Positions 18,654-27,291 of a stretch of 64,000 nt of DNA are shown here, piece after piece. Both the position numbers and the translations under genes were made by a program. Origin of the DNA: Paenibacillus andongensis. GTDB taxonomy: Bacteria; Bacillota; Bacilli; Paenibacillales; NBRC-103111. The first letter of the stretch is position 1. Each line of letters starts with the position of its first letter. Below the pieces are notes generated by a model, which saw only the letters and a program-made list of their open reading frames with translations, searched no databases and was not told the DNA's origin. The stretch spans positions 945,001 to 1,009,000 of the forward strand of contig NZ_CP104467.1 in assembly GCF_025369935.1 (NCBI RefSeq), written 5' to 3'.

Positions 18654-19767
18654 TGGAATCACCTACCTTCTCTCTGTTCAGCTCAAGAATGCCGTGCTGC
18701 AAGGGGATGATAAAAACTGAATGTCCTAACGATTCAAGTCGCTCAATTCGATCTTCGATCCCCTTAGAGACGAAAGAAGTCAGCAGGATGATGTCCATCG
18801 CGGTCCCGTCTTGCTCGATTCCATGATCCAGGAAGTCTTCAAAAGAGCGAGAGCAGGAGATGGCAAGCTTAGCCATTGTTTCGAATAGGTGTTCCAAATG
18901 CGGCCAACCACCTTCGGGGGCGAGGTACACGGGAACTCCAGGCTGGCCCTGCAGAGAGCCATTGTAGCCGAAACCAACCGGGATACCTTGACTCACGGCA
19001 TATTCTGCAAGTGTAGCTGCATACGAGAGAGCTTTCTCAACAAGCTCGGGATCGGTCACAGCATCCCACATTGTTTCCGTTATTTGCGTATTTACGGCCA
19101 AGAGCAGCCTAGGGTCAGCGGTGAAATCTCGATTATATACTTGGAGTTTCTGACTGCGTGCTGTCGCCTTCCAGTGGATGCTGTTCATCGTATCACCAAA
19201 GCGATATTCCCGTGCGCCGGAAACGAGAAATGGATCCGGCATGATCCAGCGTTTGACGGTAATATCGCCTTGCCATCGGCTCGAGAGGAGCGGGATGTCA
19301 TCTCGGCTTACCAAGCGCGGGGAGACAAGGAGCTCAAGTTGCATACGGTGAATGGAAGAAGCAGCCTGCACACCAACCAAATCTCCCATTGAAGCGGCCA
19401 CCGTTTCGAGCTTATACCAACCACGCTTCGCACAGTGTACCCCGTGGCGTCGGACTATTCTTGTATAGGGCATAAGGCTGAACAGACTGCGATGATTCTG
19501 GAAAAGAGCTCCGCTGCTCACTGCGAGATTGCTCATCTTCGCAAAGTGGAGCCCTGCGTGAATCGTTGATTCCAAGCGAAGCCAAGGAATTGGAGCCAGC
19601 TTACGATTGACGATCGTTTCGATCATGACAATATCATCCCCTGCATGGCAATGCGTCGTACTGAAGGTTCGCTCGATGCGAAGCCCGCGAAACCCCCAGC
19701 GGGCAAATAGCAGATGCTGGAGGAGGAACAGAGCGACAGTGATGATGAGAATCCAGCTAATGCTCAT
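18616..19767 (-). CDS. DUF58 domain-containing protein
   Basis: 383 residues. One N-terminal helix (5-20) is followed by a beta-rich region and the DUF58 core, recognisable by DPFLVSGAREYRFGDTMNSI and HWKATARS. DUF58 proteins have a von Willebrand-like fold and always accompany MoxR ATPases, probably helping assemble or activate a client complex at the membrane. The start ATG lies 3 bp after the moxR stop. Confidence 0.88.
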   Translation of the reverse strand: MSISWILIITVALFLLQHLLFARWGFRGLRIERTFSTTHCHAGDDIVMIETIVNRKLAPIPWLRLESTIHAGLHFAKMSNLAVSSGALFQNHRSLFSLMPYTRIVRRHGVHCAKRGWYKLETVAASMGDLVGVQAASSIHRMQLELLVSPRLVSRDDIPLLSSRWQGDITVKRWIMPDPFLVSGAREYRFGDTMNSIHWKATARSQKLQVYNRDFTADPRLLLAVNTQITETMWDAVTDPELVEKALSYAATLAEYAVSQGIPVGFGYNGSLQGQPGVPVYLAPEGGWPHLEHLFETMAKLAISCSRSFEDFLDHGIEQDGTAMDIILLTSFVSKGIEDRIERLESLGHSVFIIPLQHGILELNREKVGDSNVNAHSNAFSTN

Positions 19768-19770
19768 CGG

Positions 19771-20727
19771 CTACCCCAGCTTCACTTCCGTAGGAACGGG
19801 GGTAGCTGCAAGGATACTGACCAGCAGGGCATGTACCTGCTGGTCCTGTTGGCGTGATCGCGTTCGCAGCAGGATGCGATGCGCCCAGACGGGCCCTGCC
19901 AGCGCTTTGATGTCGTCTGGCAGCACGTAGTCGCGGCCGCGAAGCGCCGCGTACACCTGCGCCGACTTCATCAAGGCGCGAACGCCGCGCGGGCTGACGC
20001 CAAGCGCGGTATCCGCATGCGTGCGCGTCGCCTCCGCGAGCTGCACGATGTACTGCAGCAGCTCGTCGCTGACGCGCACCTGCGTGAACAAGTGCTGAGC
20101 TTCCAGCAGCTCAGCACGGCCCACCACCGGCAGCAGCTGATCGAGTGGATCATGCTGCTGGTAGCGCTTCAAGATCTGGACCTGCTCGGCAGCCGACGGA
20201 TAGCCGAGGGAAAGCTTCATCAGGAAGCGGTCGAGCTGAGCTTCCGGGAGGGGGAACGTCCCCTGATTCTCGACAGGGTTCTGCGTGGCAATGACGAGGA
20301 ACGGAGCTTCGAGGATGCGCGTTTCACCGTCGATGCTCACTTGGCGTTCCTCCATGCTTTCCAGCAAGCTGGACTGCGTGCGCGGCGTCGCGCGGTTAAT
20401 CTCATCGGCAAGCACGATGTGAGCGAATAATGGCCCTGGGCGGAATTCGAATTCGCCCAGCTTCTGGTTGAAGAAATTGATGCCGCTTACATCTGACGGC
20501 AGCAAGTCGGGCGTGAACTGGATGCGCTTCATTGTGCCGTCGAGGGAGCGGGCCAGCGCTTTGGCTAGCTGCGTTTTCCCTGTACCGGGAACATCCTCAA
20601 GCAGCACATGCCCGGAAGCAATGAGGGCGATGATCAAAAGCTCGACAGTATCTTCCTTGCCAATGATGACTTTACCTATGTTTTCTTTAATAAGAGTAGC
20701 TATTCGTCCTATTTGTGCGAAATCCAA
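19771..20727 (-). CDS. MoxR-family AAA+ ATPase
   Basis: 318 residues from TTG 20727, which follows GGAGGAAG at 7-nt spacing; an upstream in-frame TTG at 20766 lacks a binding site. Walker A is in EDVPGTGKTQLAKAL and Walker B in LADEINRA. The sensor region NPVENQGTFPLPEAQLDRF is typical of MoxR chaperones. It is the first gene of a three-gene operon with DUF58 and DUF4129 proteins. The coding sequence is noticeably GC-rich compared with its neighbours, which creates long antisense open frames that are not genes. Confidence 0.92.
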   Translation of the reverse strand: MDFAQIGRIATLIKENIGKVIIGKEDTVELLIIALIASGHVLLEDVPGTGKTQLAKALARSLDGTMKRIQFTPDLLPSDVSGINFFNQKLGEFEFRPGPLFAHIVLADEINRATPRTQSSLLESMEERQVSIDGETRILEAPFLVIATQNPVENQGTFPLPEAQLDRFLMKLSLGYPSAAEQVQILKRYQQHDPLDQLLPVVGRAELLEAQHLFTQVRVSDELLQYIVQLAEATRTHADTALGVSPRGVRALMKSAQVYAALRGRDYVLPDDIKALAGPVWAHRILLRTRSRQQDQQVHALLVSILAATPVPTEVKLG

Positions 20728-20780
20728 TGGGCTTCCTCCTATTATGATAGATTTGGTTTGACTCAATGATGTTTTAGTGA

Positions 20781-20838
20781 GCGATTTTACTGCAATTCCT
20801 GTCTTTTAAGCAGTTTTACTACAATTCCTGTTTACTGA
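20781..20838 (+). repeat. Two 29-bp direct repeats
   Basis: Two tandem units share TTTTACT, one variable base and CAATTCCTGT, with a period of 29 bp. They lie in the gap upstream of moxR. Confidence 0.65.
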
Positions 20839-20840
20839 GG

Positions 20841-21018
20841 GAACGTCGATTCGTTATTTCTTTCGTTTAGCTGTTTTCAGGGTTCCAAGCGGAACGACGT
20901 TCCGCTATTTCTTAGAAATGGCAGAGAATTCCCCCCATTCGGACTAAATAACGCATCGTAGTTCCTTTTGGGGAACAAAATAAGCATTTTCCAAGAAATA
21001 GCGTACTCAGGTTCCGTT
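20841..21018. repeat. Dispersed intergenic repeat, copy 1
   Basis: A non-coding stretch rich in GGAACG/CGTTCC palindromes and ATTT motifs. Its block at 20946-21018 (AAATAACGCATCGTAGTTCC, then AAATAAGC, then CAAGAAATA and GTTCCG) recurs at 31899-31970. The two copies are about 11 kb apart. Confidence 0.65.
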
Positions 21019-21021
21019 TCA

Positions 21022-21259
21022 TCATCGCAAAGGCTCGGTCCAGCGTCGGCGGATGGAGTTAGCTCGCAAAGGCCCAGTCCAGCGCCGGCCGGATGGAGTT
21101 AGCTCGCAAAGGCCCAGTCCAGCGCCGGCCGGATGGAGTTAGCTCGCAAAGGCCCAGTCCAGCGCCTGCCGGATGGAGTTAGCTCGCAAAGGCCCAGTCG
21201 AGTGCCTGCCGAATGGAGTTAGCTCGCAAAGGCCCAGTCCAGCGCCAGCTGAATGAAGT
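21022..21259 (+). repeat. 40-bp tandem repeat, about six units
   Basis: Units begin AGCTCGCAAAGGCCCAGTCC and end GGATGGAGTT. Exact 40-bp periods start at 21061, 21101, 21141, 21181 and 21221, with a degenerate unit from 21022. Forty is not a multiple of three and no frame is maintained, so the array is non-coding. It is GC-rich relative to its flanks. Confidence 0.9.
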
Positions 21260-21452
21260 CTGATCGCAGGCTGCACCAAGCTAAGCAAGAGAATGTCCTA
21301 CTTGTCTTTTTTAGTGGGCTTTGCTTTCTCTGACTTAATTTTAACAGACGAAAGGTGATTTTTACCATTAATTCCTCATTCACGCACCAACCAGTTGTGT
21401 ATTCCATAGGCAGTTAGTACAATGATGATGATTAAGAATACGCTTACGATGT

Positions 21453-21475
21453 AAGCTTTTCGAACGGAAAAGCTT
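21453..21475 (+). promoter_or_regulatory. Hairpin directly before the yesN ribosome binding site
   Basis: Arms AAGCTTTTC and GAAAAGCTT around GAACG, ending immediately before TTAGGAGGAC. The position suggests an effect on translation or mRNA stability. There is no T-run. Confidence 0.5.
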
Positions 21476-21488
21476 TAGGAGGACGGAC

Positions 21489-23147
21489 ATGTACAAGCTG
21501 TTACTAGTTGATGATGAAGAGGACGTGCGAGAAGGTGTCGTCCGCGAGATAAATTGGGAAGCGATTGGCTTTGAAGTGATAGAGAAGGCGGAGAACGGCA
21601 GGGAAGCGCTGGAAATGGTTGAGCGGCTGCAGCCGGATGTGGTCGTGACGGATATTCAGATGCCGTTCATGAATGGGCTTCAACTAGCTGAAGCGGTCCG
21701 TGAGCGCTTTCCGACGATTAAGCTCATCATCCTTACGGGGCATGATGAATTCGAGTATGCCCAAAAGGCGATTAAGCTGCATATTGATGAATATGTGCTG
21801 AAGCCTTTTTCCGCGCAAGAGCTAATCAATGCTTTGCTGAAGGTGAAGGAGCAGATTCAAGAGGAAGTGTCTCATCGGGAAAATGTACAGCTGCTGAAGG
21901 AGCATTACCGCAAGAGCATGCCTGTGTTGAAGGAAAATTTCTTAGCAACGTTAATGAACCGGAAACTCCCGCGTGATGAAGTCTACGAGAAGGCTGCGAA
22001 CTACGGAATTGAGCTTACTGGGAATAGCTATGTTGTAGCGGTGCTGAGCATCGATGGGGTGCTCATTCATGAAGAGGATTTGGAGAATCGCAGCGAACTG
22101 GCGAAGTCCGTTTCTTTGAAATATTCCGAGGATCAGGCGCTGAAATATTTTGCCCTGCTGAATATTACCGAGGAGATCGCCGATAAACGGCGTCTTGGCC
22201 TTGTTTTCATGCATAATGATCAAGTGGTTGTACTCGCCGCAAGAGAAAGCACAGACAGAGAAGCTGCGCTTCAAGAAACGATGAAGGTGCTGGAAGAAGT
22301 GCGGCAGAACGTAGAGAAATATTTGAAATTTACGCTTACCGTTGGGATCGGAACCGTTATGAAAGACGTAACCAAGATGAGCTATTCGTATGAAGATGCC
22401 GTGTTGGCGCTTGATTACAGGCTCATTTTGGGCAACAACCGCATGATCTACATCGATGATGTCGAGAAGCGGAGCGTGGAGAAGATTCGTTTTGACGATG
22501 TGAAGGAGCATGCCTTGACGCGCTGCATTAAGGTTGGGACGAGTCAGGAGATTCGGGAGACGATGGATGAGCTTTTTCAAGGGATAGAGGGCGGTGTTTC
22601 CGTTAAGGACTACCAAATTTATTTACTCGAAATATTGACTTGTATCCTGAAAGCAGCCAAGGACTCGAACCTTAACGTCGATGAGGTATTTGGCGAACAT
22701 TTTATTCCTTTTACAGAAATTAATAAATTCACATCCTTGGAAGAAGCCAAGCATTGGCTTGCCGAATTATGTGCGAGCATGATGAATCATATCGCGACGG
22801 ATCGTCAATATACGTACAAAAACCTAGTTGAAATGGCCAAGGATTATACGAAGAGCCATTATCACGAAGGAGATATCACGATTAATAAAGTGTGCGGCCA
22901 CCTGCATATCAGCGCGGGATATTTCAGCAGTATTTTCAAGAAAGAGACGAAAATGACCTTCGTGAACTATTTGAACCATATTCGTATGGAGGCGGCCAAG
23001 GAGCTATTGCGCACTACGGATATGAAGGCGCTGGAAATCGCCGAGAAGGTTGGTTATGCCGATGCCAATTATTTCAGCTTTTCATTCCGCAAAAATGTCG
23101 GTGTTTCCCCCAAAGAGTACCGAAATAACAGTTCCAAAGGGCTTTAG
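21489..23147 (+). CDS. YesN/AraC-type response regulator
   Basis: 552 residues. A receiver domain (1-125) has D55 in VVVTDIQMP and the lysine in VLKPFSA. A long central region (about 170-410) is followed by two AraC helix-turn-helix motifs (about 440-548: INKVCGHLHISAGYFSSIFK and ALEIAEKVGYADANYFSF). It binds DNA after phosphorylation by the YesM kinase encoded next. It heads a cassette ending in mglBAC and is expected to control sugar uptake. The start ATG follows AGGAGGACGG. Confidence 0.92.
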   Translation: MYKLLLVDDEEDVREGVVREINWEAIGFEVIEKAENGREALEMVERLQPDVVVTDIQMPFMNGLQLAEAVRERFPTIKLIILTGHDEFEYAQKAIKLHIDEYVLKPFSAQELINALLKVKEQIQEEVSHRENVQLLKEHYRKSMPVLKENFLATLMNRKLPRDEVYEKAANYGIELTGNSYVVAVLSIDGVLIHEEDLENRSELAKSVSLKYSEDQALKYFALLNITEEIADKRRLGLVFMHNDQVVVLAARESTDREAALQETMKVLEEVRQNVEKYLKFTLTVGIGTVMKDVTKMSYSYEDAVLALDYRLILGNNRMIYIDDVEKRSVEKIRFDDVKEHALTRCIKVGTSQEIRETMDELFQGIEGGVSVKDYQIYLLEILTCILKAAKDSNLNVDEVFGEHFIPFTEINKFTSLEEAKHWLAELCASMMNHIATDRQYTYKNLVEMAKDYTKSHYHEGDITINKVCGHLHISAGYFSSIFKKETKMTFVNYLNHIRMEAAKELLRTTDMKALEIAEKVGYADANYFSFSFRKNVGVSPKEYRNNSSKGL

Positions 23148-23172
23148 TGGTAAAGGGGGGGGGTGGTAAAGC

Positions 23173-24957
23173 TTGAAACGTAAAGTAAGAACACTATTCG
23201 AGGCTTTGTATAACGTACTGCTGGACACGATGAGGGTGAAAAGCATTCAATTTACGATTACGATGTCGTTTATTTTGATTACGGTGATCGTCATGTTGAT
23301 CATTTCGCTGGTGCTTTATAATAAATTTTCTAGAACAGCGGAAGAGAGTGCTTTTCTGAATACGCAGCAGGTGATTGAGCAGGTCCAGTTTAACTTAGAA
23401 CACTATATTAAGGGTATGGCGGACACCTTCGAGGTGGTTGATGCGAAAATTGCCAGAAGCTATGGCATTCCAACGGACAAGCTGCTTGAGCAGTTGGAAA
23501 CGATCGCAAGCACGCGCGAGGATATCGTCTCTATTCATCTTTTTACAGCAGATGGCGGACTAGTAACCGGTATTCCCACGACCGAAATGCGCAAAAATAC
23601 GCGACTTCTCGAGCAGTCGTGGTTTAAGTCTGCGCTGGATAATCCAAACCATCTCACTTTTTCCCTACCGCATATACAGAATCTCTTCAAGGATCCATAC
23701 AAATGGGTCGTTTCCATGAGCAAGGGGGTTTCCATTCAAAAGGATGGGAAATGGGTGGAGGCCGTGCTGCTTGTAGATGTTAACTTCAAGACGCTGGATG
23801 ACGTGTTTCGTACGGTATCTCTTGGTAAAAAGGGCTACGTTTACATCATCGACGACTCTGCCGGTAATATTGTCTATCACCCGCAGCAGCAGCTTATTTA
23901 TATTGGTTTGAAGTATGAAAATGTGGAGCAAGCGCTCAAGTTCTCGTATGGAAAATATATGGATATCAGCGATGGCGAGTCGCGGCTCAATGTGGTTAGG
24001 ACGGTTAACAACATCGGTTGGAAAATTATTGGCGTCTCCTACATGGATGAAATGGTTACAACACGCAAGGAAATCAGTACGTTCATGATTTGGCTTCTCG
24101 TCATTGTCCTTGTTTTCATTTTGTTGATCTCGTCCTTCATGTCTGCGCGTATTTCACAGCCTATTAAGCGACTGAAGAAGTCGATGGAAATGGTCGAAAA
24201 GGGCCATTTTGACACCTATATTCATGTTCGTGGCGCTGATGAAGTGGAGCAGCTTTCGCGGAGATTCAATCTGATGGTCTCGCGGGTTCGTGAGCTGATG
24301 GATCAAAGTATCCATGAGCAGGAGACGAAGCGGAAGAATGAGCTGGAGGTACTGCAGTCACAGATTAATCCGCATTTTTTGTACAATACACTCAATTCCG
24401 TTGTTCGCATGGTGGGTAATGGGAAGAATGAAGACGTCGTCAAGACGATTACGTCCTTGTCCAAATTTTTTCGGATATCGCTGAGCAAGGGTAAGAATAT
24501 CATTTCCATCGGAGAAGAGATCGAGCACATTCGGAATTATTTGATCATCCAGAAGATGCGGTATAAGGATAAATTCGATTACGAGATTCTTGTGGATGAA
24601 GAGGTGCTTTCCTACAAGACGCTGAAGCTGATTTTACAACCATTTGTGGAAAATGCACTCTATCATGGCATTGAATATATGGTAGACGAAGGCCTCATTC
24701 AGATATCGGTCGGCAAGGTCGATGAGAAGATCCTATTCGAGATTAGGGATAACGGTGTTGGTATGTCGGAAGAAACGCTCAAGAACATCCTGACCGGTCA
24801 TGTGAAAAGCGAAAAAGGGTCCGGTGTAGGGCTGCGAAATGTACATGAGCGTATCCAGTTATATTTCGGTTCGGAGTATGGGGTCAAGGTTGAAAGTGAG
24901 CTGGAAGAAGGAACTACCGTCAAGGTTTGGATTCCTATAGTTTTAGAAGATGAATAG
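23173..24957 (+). CDS. YesM-type sensor histidine kinase
   Basis: 594 residues. A helix (about 28-50), an extracellular Cache-like domain (50-300) and a second helix (about 303-325) lead to HAMP (about 325-380) and a His_kinase domain with phospho-accepting H401 in QINPHFLYNT. The ATPase has DNGVGMS and GSGVGLRNV. The start is TTG, preceded by a run of nine G (23155-23163) that supplies the Shine-Dalgarno sequence. It lies 25 bp after yesN and 12 bp before the lipoprotein gene, so all three are cotranscribed. Confidence 0.92.
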   Translation: MKRKVRTLFEALYNVLLDTMRVKSIQFTITMSFILITVIVMLIISLVLYNKFSRTAEESAFLNTQQVIEQVQFNLEHYIKGMADTFEVVDAKIARSYGIPTDKLLEQLETIASTREDIVSIHLFTADGGLVTGIPTTEMRKNTRLLEQSWFKSALDNPNHLTFSLPHIQNLFKDPYKWVVSMSKGVSIQKDGKWVEAVLLVDVNFKTLDDVFRTVSLGKKGYVYIIDDSAGNIVYHPQQQLIYIGLKYENVEQALKFSYGKYMDISDGESRLNVVRTVNNIGWKIIGVSYMDEMVTTRKEISTFMIWLLVIVLVFILLISSFMSARISQPIKRLKKSMEMVEKGHFDTYIHVRGADEVEQLSRRFNLMVSRVRELMDQSIHEQETKRKNELEVLQSQINPHFLYNTLNSVVRMVGNGKNEDVVKTITSLSKFFRISLSKGKNIISIGEEIEHIRNYLIIQKMRYKDKFDYEILVDEEVLSYKTLKLILQPFVENALYHGIEYMVDEGLIQISVGKVDEKILFEIRDNGVGMSEETLKNILTGHVKSEKGSGVGLRNVHERIQLYFGSEYGVKVESELEEGTTVKVWIPIVLEDE

Positions 24958-24969
24958 GAAGGAGAAACC

Positions 24970-25950
24970 ATGGATAAAACAATGAAAGTAAGTCCTCTTC
25001 TATTCGCCGTCCTGGTAGCCGTCATCTCCATGTCTTCCTGTACCAAACAAACGGAGACGATACCGACCGAGCTGAAGAAACATTTGGAGATTGTCCTCCG
25101 AAGTCAAAACGGCGATTACTGGAAGACGGTGAAGATTGGTGCCGAGGTGGCCGCGAAGGAGTTTGATGTTACGCTGGATTTCCGTGCACCAGGCGATGAA
25201 GCGGATGTGAAAGGGCAAATCGCTTTAATGGAGCAATCGATCGGCAGCGGACCGGACGCCATTGTGCTCTCTCCTAACAGTTATAAACAATTGTCCAAGG
25301 TTGTGGATGATGCGTCAATGCGGGGAATTCCTGTCATCACGATCGACTCCGAAGTGGAGACAAACAAAGCTAAGAGTTTTATCGGGGCTAATAATTATGA
25401 GGCTGGGCAATTGGCTGGCAAACAGCTCATCAAGCTGGCTGGGACAAGTGGTGATATTGCTATTGTTAGCTTTATGCAAGGAGAGCGCAATACAGAGCTT
25501 CGGGAACAAGGGCTCTTGGAAGAGCTATCCAAATATCCGAATATTAAGGTGATTGAGAAGGTTTACAGTCTGACGGACTATGAACTTGCTGCGCAGCTGA
25601 CCCGTAGCATGATGGAGAAGCATCCCCAGTTAGACGGGATTGTTGCTCTGAATGAAATCTCGTCCATTGGCGTTGCGCATGCGATTCAAAGTATGGACCT
25701 CCAGGACAAAGTGAAAATCATCACATTTGATAGTACCTCTGAAGAGCTGGAGCTGCTGCAAGAGGGTGTCATCCAAGCGACGATCATTCAGAATCCATTC
25801 AGTATCGGGTATTTAGGTGTAAAAAACGCAGTTGAAGCTTTGAAGGGAAAGAAGGTGCCCAGCCGTGTGGATACAGGGATTAAAGCTATTGACCTGGATA
25901 ATATGTTCTGGTCGGATAATCAGAAGTTGTTATTCCCGTTTATAAAGTGA
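24970..25950 (+). CDS. Sugar-binding lipoprotein of the YesM/YesN sensor (periplasmic-binding-protein family)
   Basis: 326 residues. A lipoprotein signal with lipobox SMSSC near residue 23 is followed by a Peripla_BP_4 ribose/galactose-type fold (LEIVLRSQNGDYWKTVKIGA, PDAIVLSPNSYK, IPVITIDSEVET). It is cotranscribed with the sensor kinase and separated from mglB by its own leader, an arrangement seen in three-component sugar sensors where a binding protein presents the ligand to the kinase. It could instead be a second transport receptor. Membrane-anchored, extracytoplasmic. Confidence 0.85.
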   Translation: MDKTMKVSPLLFAVLVAVISMSSCTKQTETIPTELKKHLEIVLRSQNGDYWKTVKIGAEVAAKEFDVTLDFRAPGDEADVKGQIALMEQSIGSGPDAIVLSPNSYKQLSKVVDDASMRGIPVITIDSEVETNKAKSFIGANNYEAGQLAGKQLIKLAGTSGDIAIVSFMQGERNTELREQGLLEELSKYPNIKVIEKVYSLTDYELAAQLTRSMMEKHPQLDGIVALNEISSIGVAHAIQSMDLQDKVKIITFDSTSEELELLQEGVIQATIIQNPFSIGYLGVKNAVEALKGKKVPSRVDTGIKAIDLDNMFWSDNQKLLFPFIK

Positions 25951-26060
25951 TGAGAATTTCGATAGAACACATGAGGATATTGCATTTGTTTTGGTGTTTT
26001 GATCCAGTATAGTAGGGAATGTAAATAATAAACAACACACCTTTTAGGGAGGGTCTTACC

Positions 26061-27134
26061 TTGAAAAAATTGATTACTCTTGCAGTAGCAGGCGCTTTGG
26101 TTGCAACCGTAGCTGGCTGTGGCACTAAAACAGCAACTCCTTCACCAGCTCCAGCAGCATCTACAGGTGCAGCAGCAACGGCAAAACCAGCAGATACAGC
26201 TAAAAAACCAACAATTGGTGTAGCCATCTACAAATTTGACGATACATTCATGTCTGGTGTTCGTGCCGCGATCGCTGATGCTGCTAAAGATAAAGCAACA
26301 GTTGATATCGTTGACAGCCAGAACTCACAACCAACACAAAATGATAAAGTCGATCTTTTCATCACGAAAAAAGTAAATGCACTAGCGATTAACGCAGTTG
26401 ACCGTACAGCGGCAGGCGTTATCATCGATAAAGCAAAAGCGGCAAACGTTCCCGTTGTTTTCTTGAACCGTGAGCCACTTGCTGACGACATGAAGAAATG
26501 GGATAAAGTTTACTACGTAGGCGCTAAAGCAGAGCAATCCGGTACGATGGAAGGCCAACTGTTGGTTGACTACTTCAAAGCCCACCCAGAAGCGGATAAA
26601 AACAAAGACGGTAAAATCCAATACGTTATGCTGAAAGGCGAGCCAGGACATCAAGATGCTGAGCTTCGCACGAAGTTCTCCATCCAAGCGATCACAGATG
26701 CTGGTCTGGGTGTAGAAAAAGTAGCGGAAGATACAGCGATGTGGGACCGCGTTAAAGGTCAAGAGAAAATGGCAGCATTCCTAGCTTCCAGCGAAAGCAA
26801 AATCGAAGCTGTTCTTGCGAACAACGATGATATGGCACTTGGCGCTATCGAAGCTTTGAAAGCAAAAGGCTATTTCAAAGACAACAAATTCTTACCGGTT
26901 GTAGGCGTAGATGCTACAGCTCCTGCTCTTCAAGCGCTTAGCGATGGGACACTACTCGGAACAGTTCTAAACGATGCGAAAAACCAAGGTGCAGCAACAA
27001 CGAATGTAGCAGCAGCACTTGCTAACGGCAAAACACCTAGCAAAGAAACAACAGGCTACGATGTTACTGACGGTAAGTATGTATGGATTTCCTACAAAAA
27101 GATTACAAAAGCTAACATGAACGAAGCGAAGTAA
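26061..27134 (+). CDS. mglB: Galactose/methyl-galactoside ABC transporter binding lipoprotein
   Basis: 357 residues. A lipobox (VAGC) is followed by an Ala/Pro/Thr linker and a galactose-binding-protein fold. The calcium-binding loop and its continuation (DKNKDGKIQYVMLKGEPGH) closely match those of enterobacterial MglB. It captures sugar outside the membrane for MglA/MglC. A stem-loop follows the gene and probably raises mglB mRNA relative to mglA. Codon use (AAA and GCA rich) suggests high expression. The ribosome binding site is AGGGAGGG. Confidence 0.93.
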   Translation: MKKLITLAVAGALVATVAGCGTKTATPSPAPAASTGAAATAKPADTAKKPTIGVAIYKFDDTFMSGVRAAIADAAKDKATVDIVDSQNSQPTQNDKVDLFITKKVNALAINAVDRTAAGVIIDKAKAANVPVVFLNREPLADDMKKWDKVYYVGAKAEQSGTMEGQLLVDYFKAHPEADKNKDGKIQYVMLKGEPGHQDAELRTKFSIQAITDAGLGVEKVAEDTAMWDRVKGQEKMAAFLASSESKIEAVLANNDDMALGAIEALKAKGYFKDNKFLPVVGVDATAPALQALSDGTLLGTVLNDAKNQGAATTNVAAALANGKTPSKETTGYDVTDGKYVWISYKKITKANMNEAK

Positions 27135-27148
27135 TCCGAATAGAAGCG

Positions 27149-27188
27149 GGCAAGAGCAGCGATGAATGACTACGCGGGCGCTCTTGCC
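27149..27188 (+). other. Intercistronic stem-loop between mglB and mglA
   Basis: Nine-bp arms GGCAAGAGC and GCTCTTGCC. No clean T-run follows (TTCCTTATTT), so it fits partial termination or 3'-end protection of the binding-protein message. Confidence 0.7.
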
Positions 27189-27291
27189 TTCCTTATTTGG
27201 GAACCCATGCAAAGCTAAAGAGAAAGAGAAATAGGCTTCGAAGAAAGGCTTCACTTTGTGGGGATTATCGTGAGCTGTAGGGGGAGTTACC

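Noticed and set aside
19879..20430. 183-codon frame antisense to moxR
   Set aside because: A by-product of GC-rich codons in moxR; no ribosome binding site or recognisable domain.
21022..21259. CRISPR array
   Set aside because: The 40-bp units are directly adjacent with no spacers.
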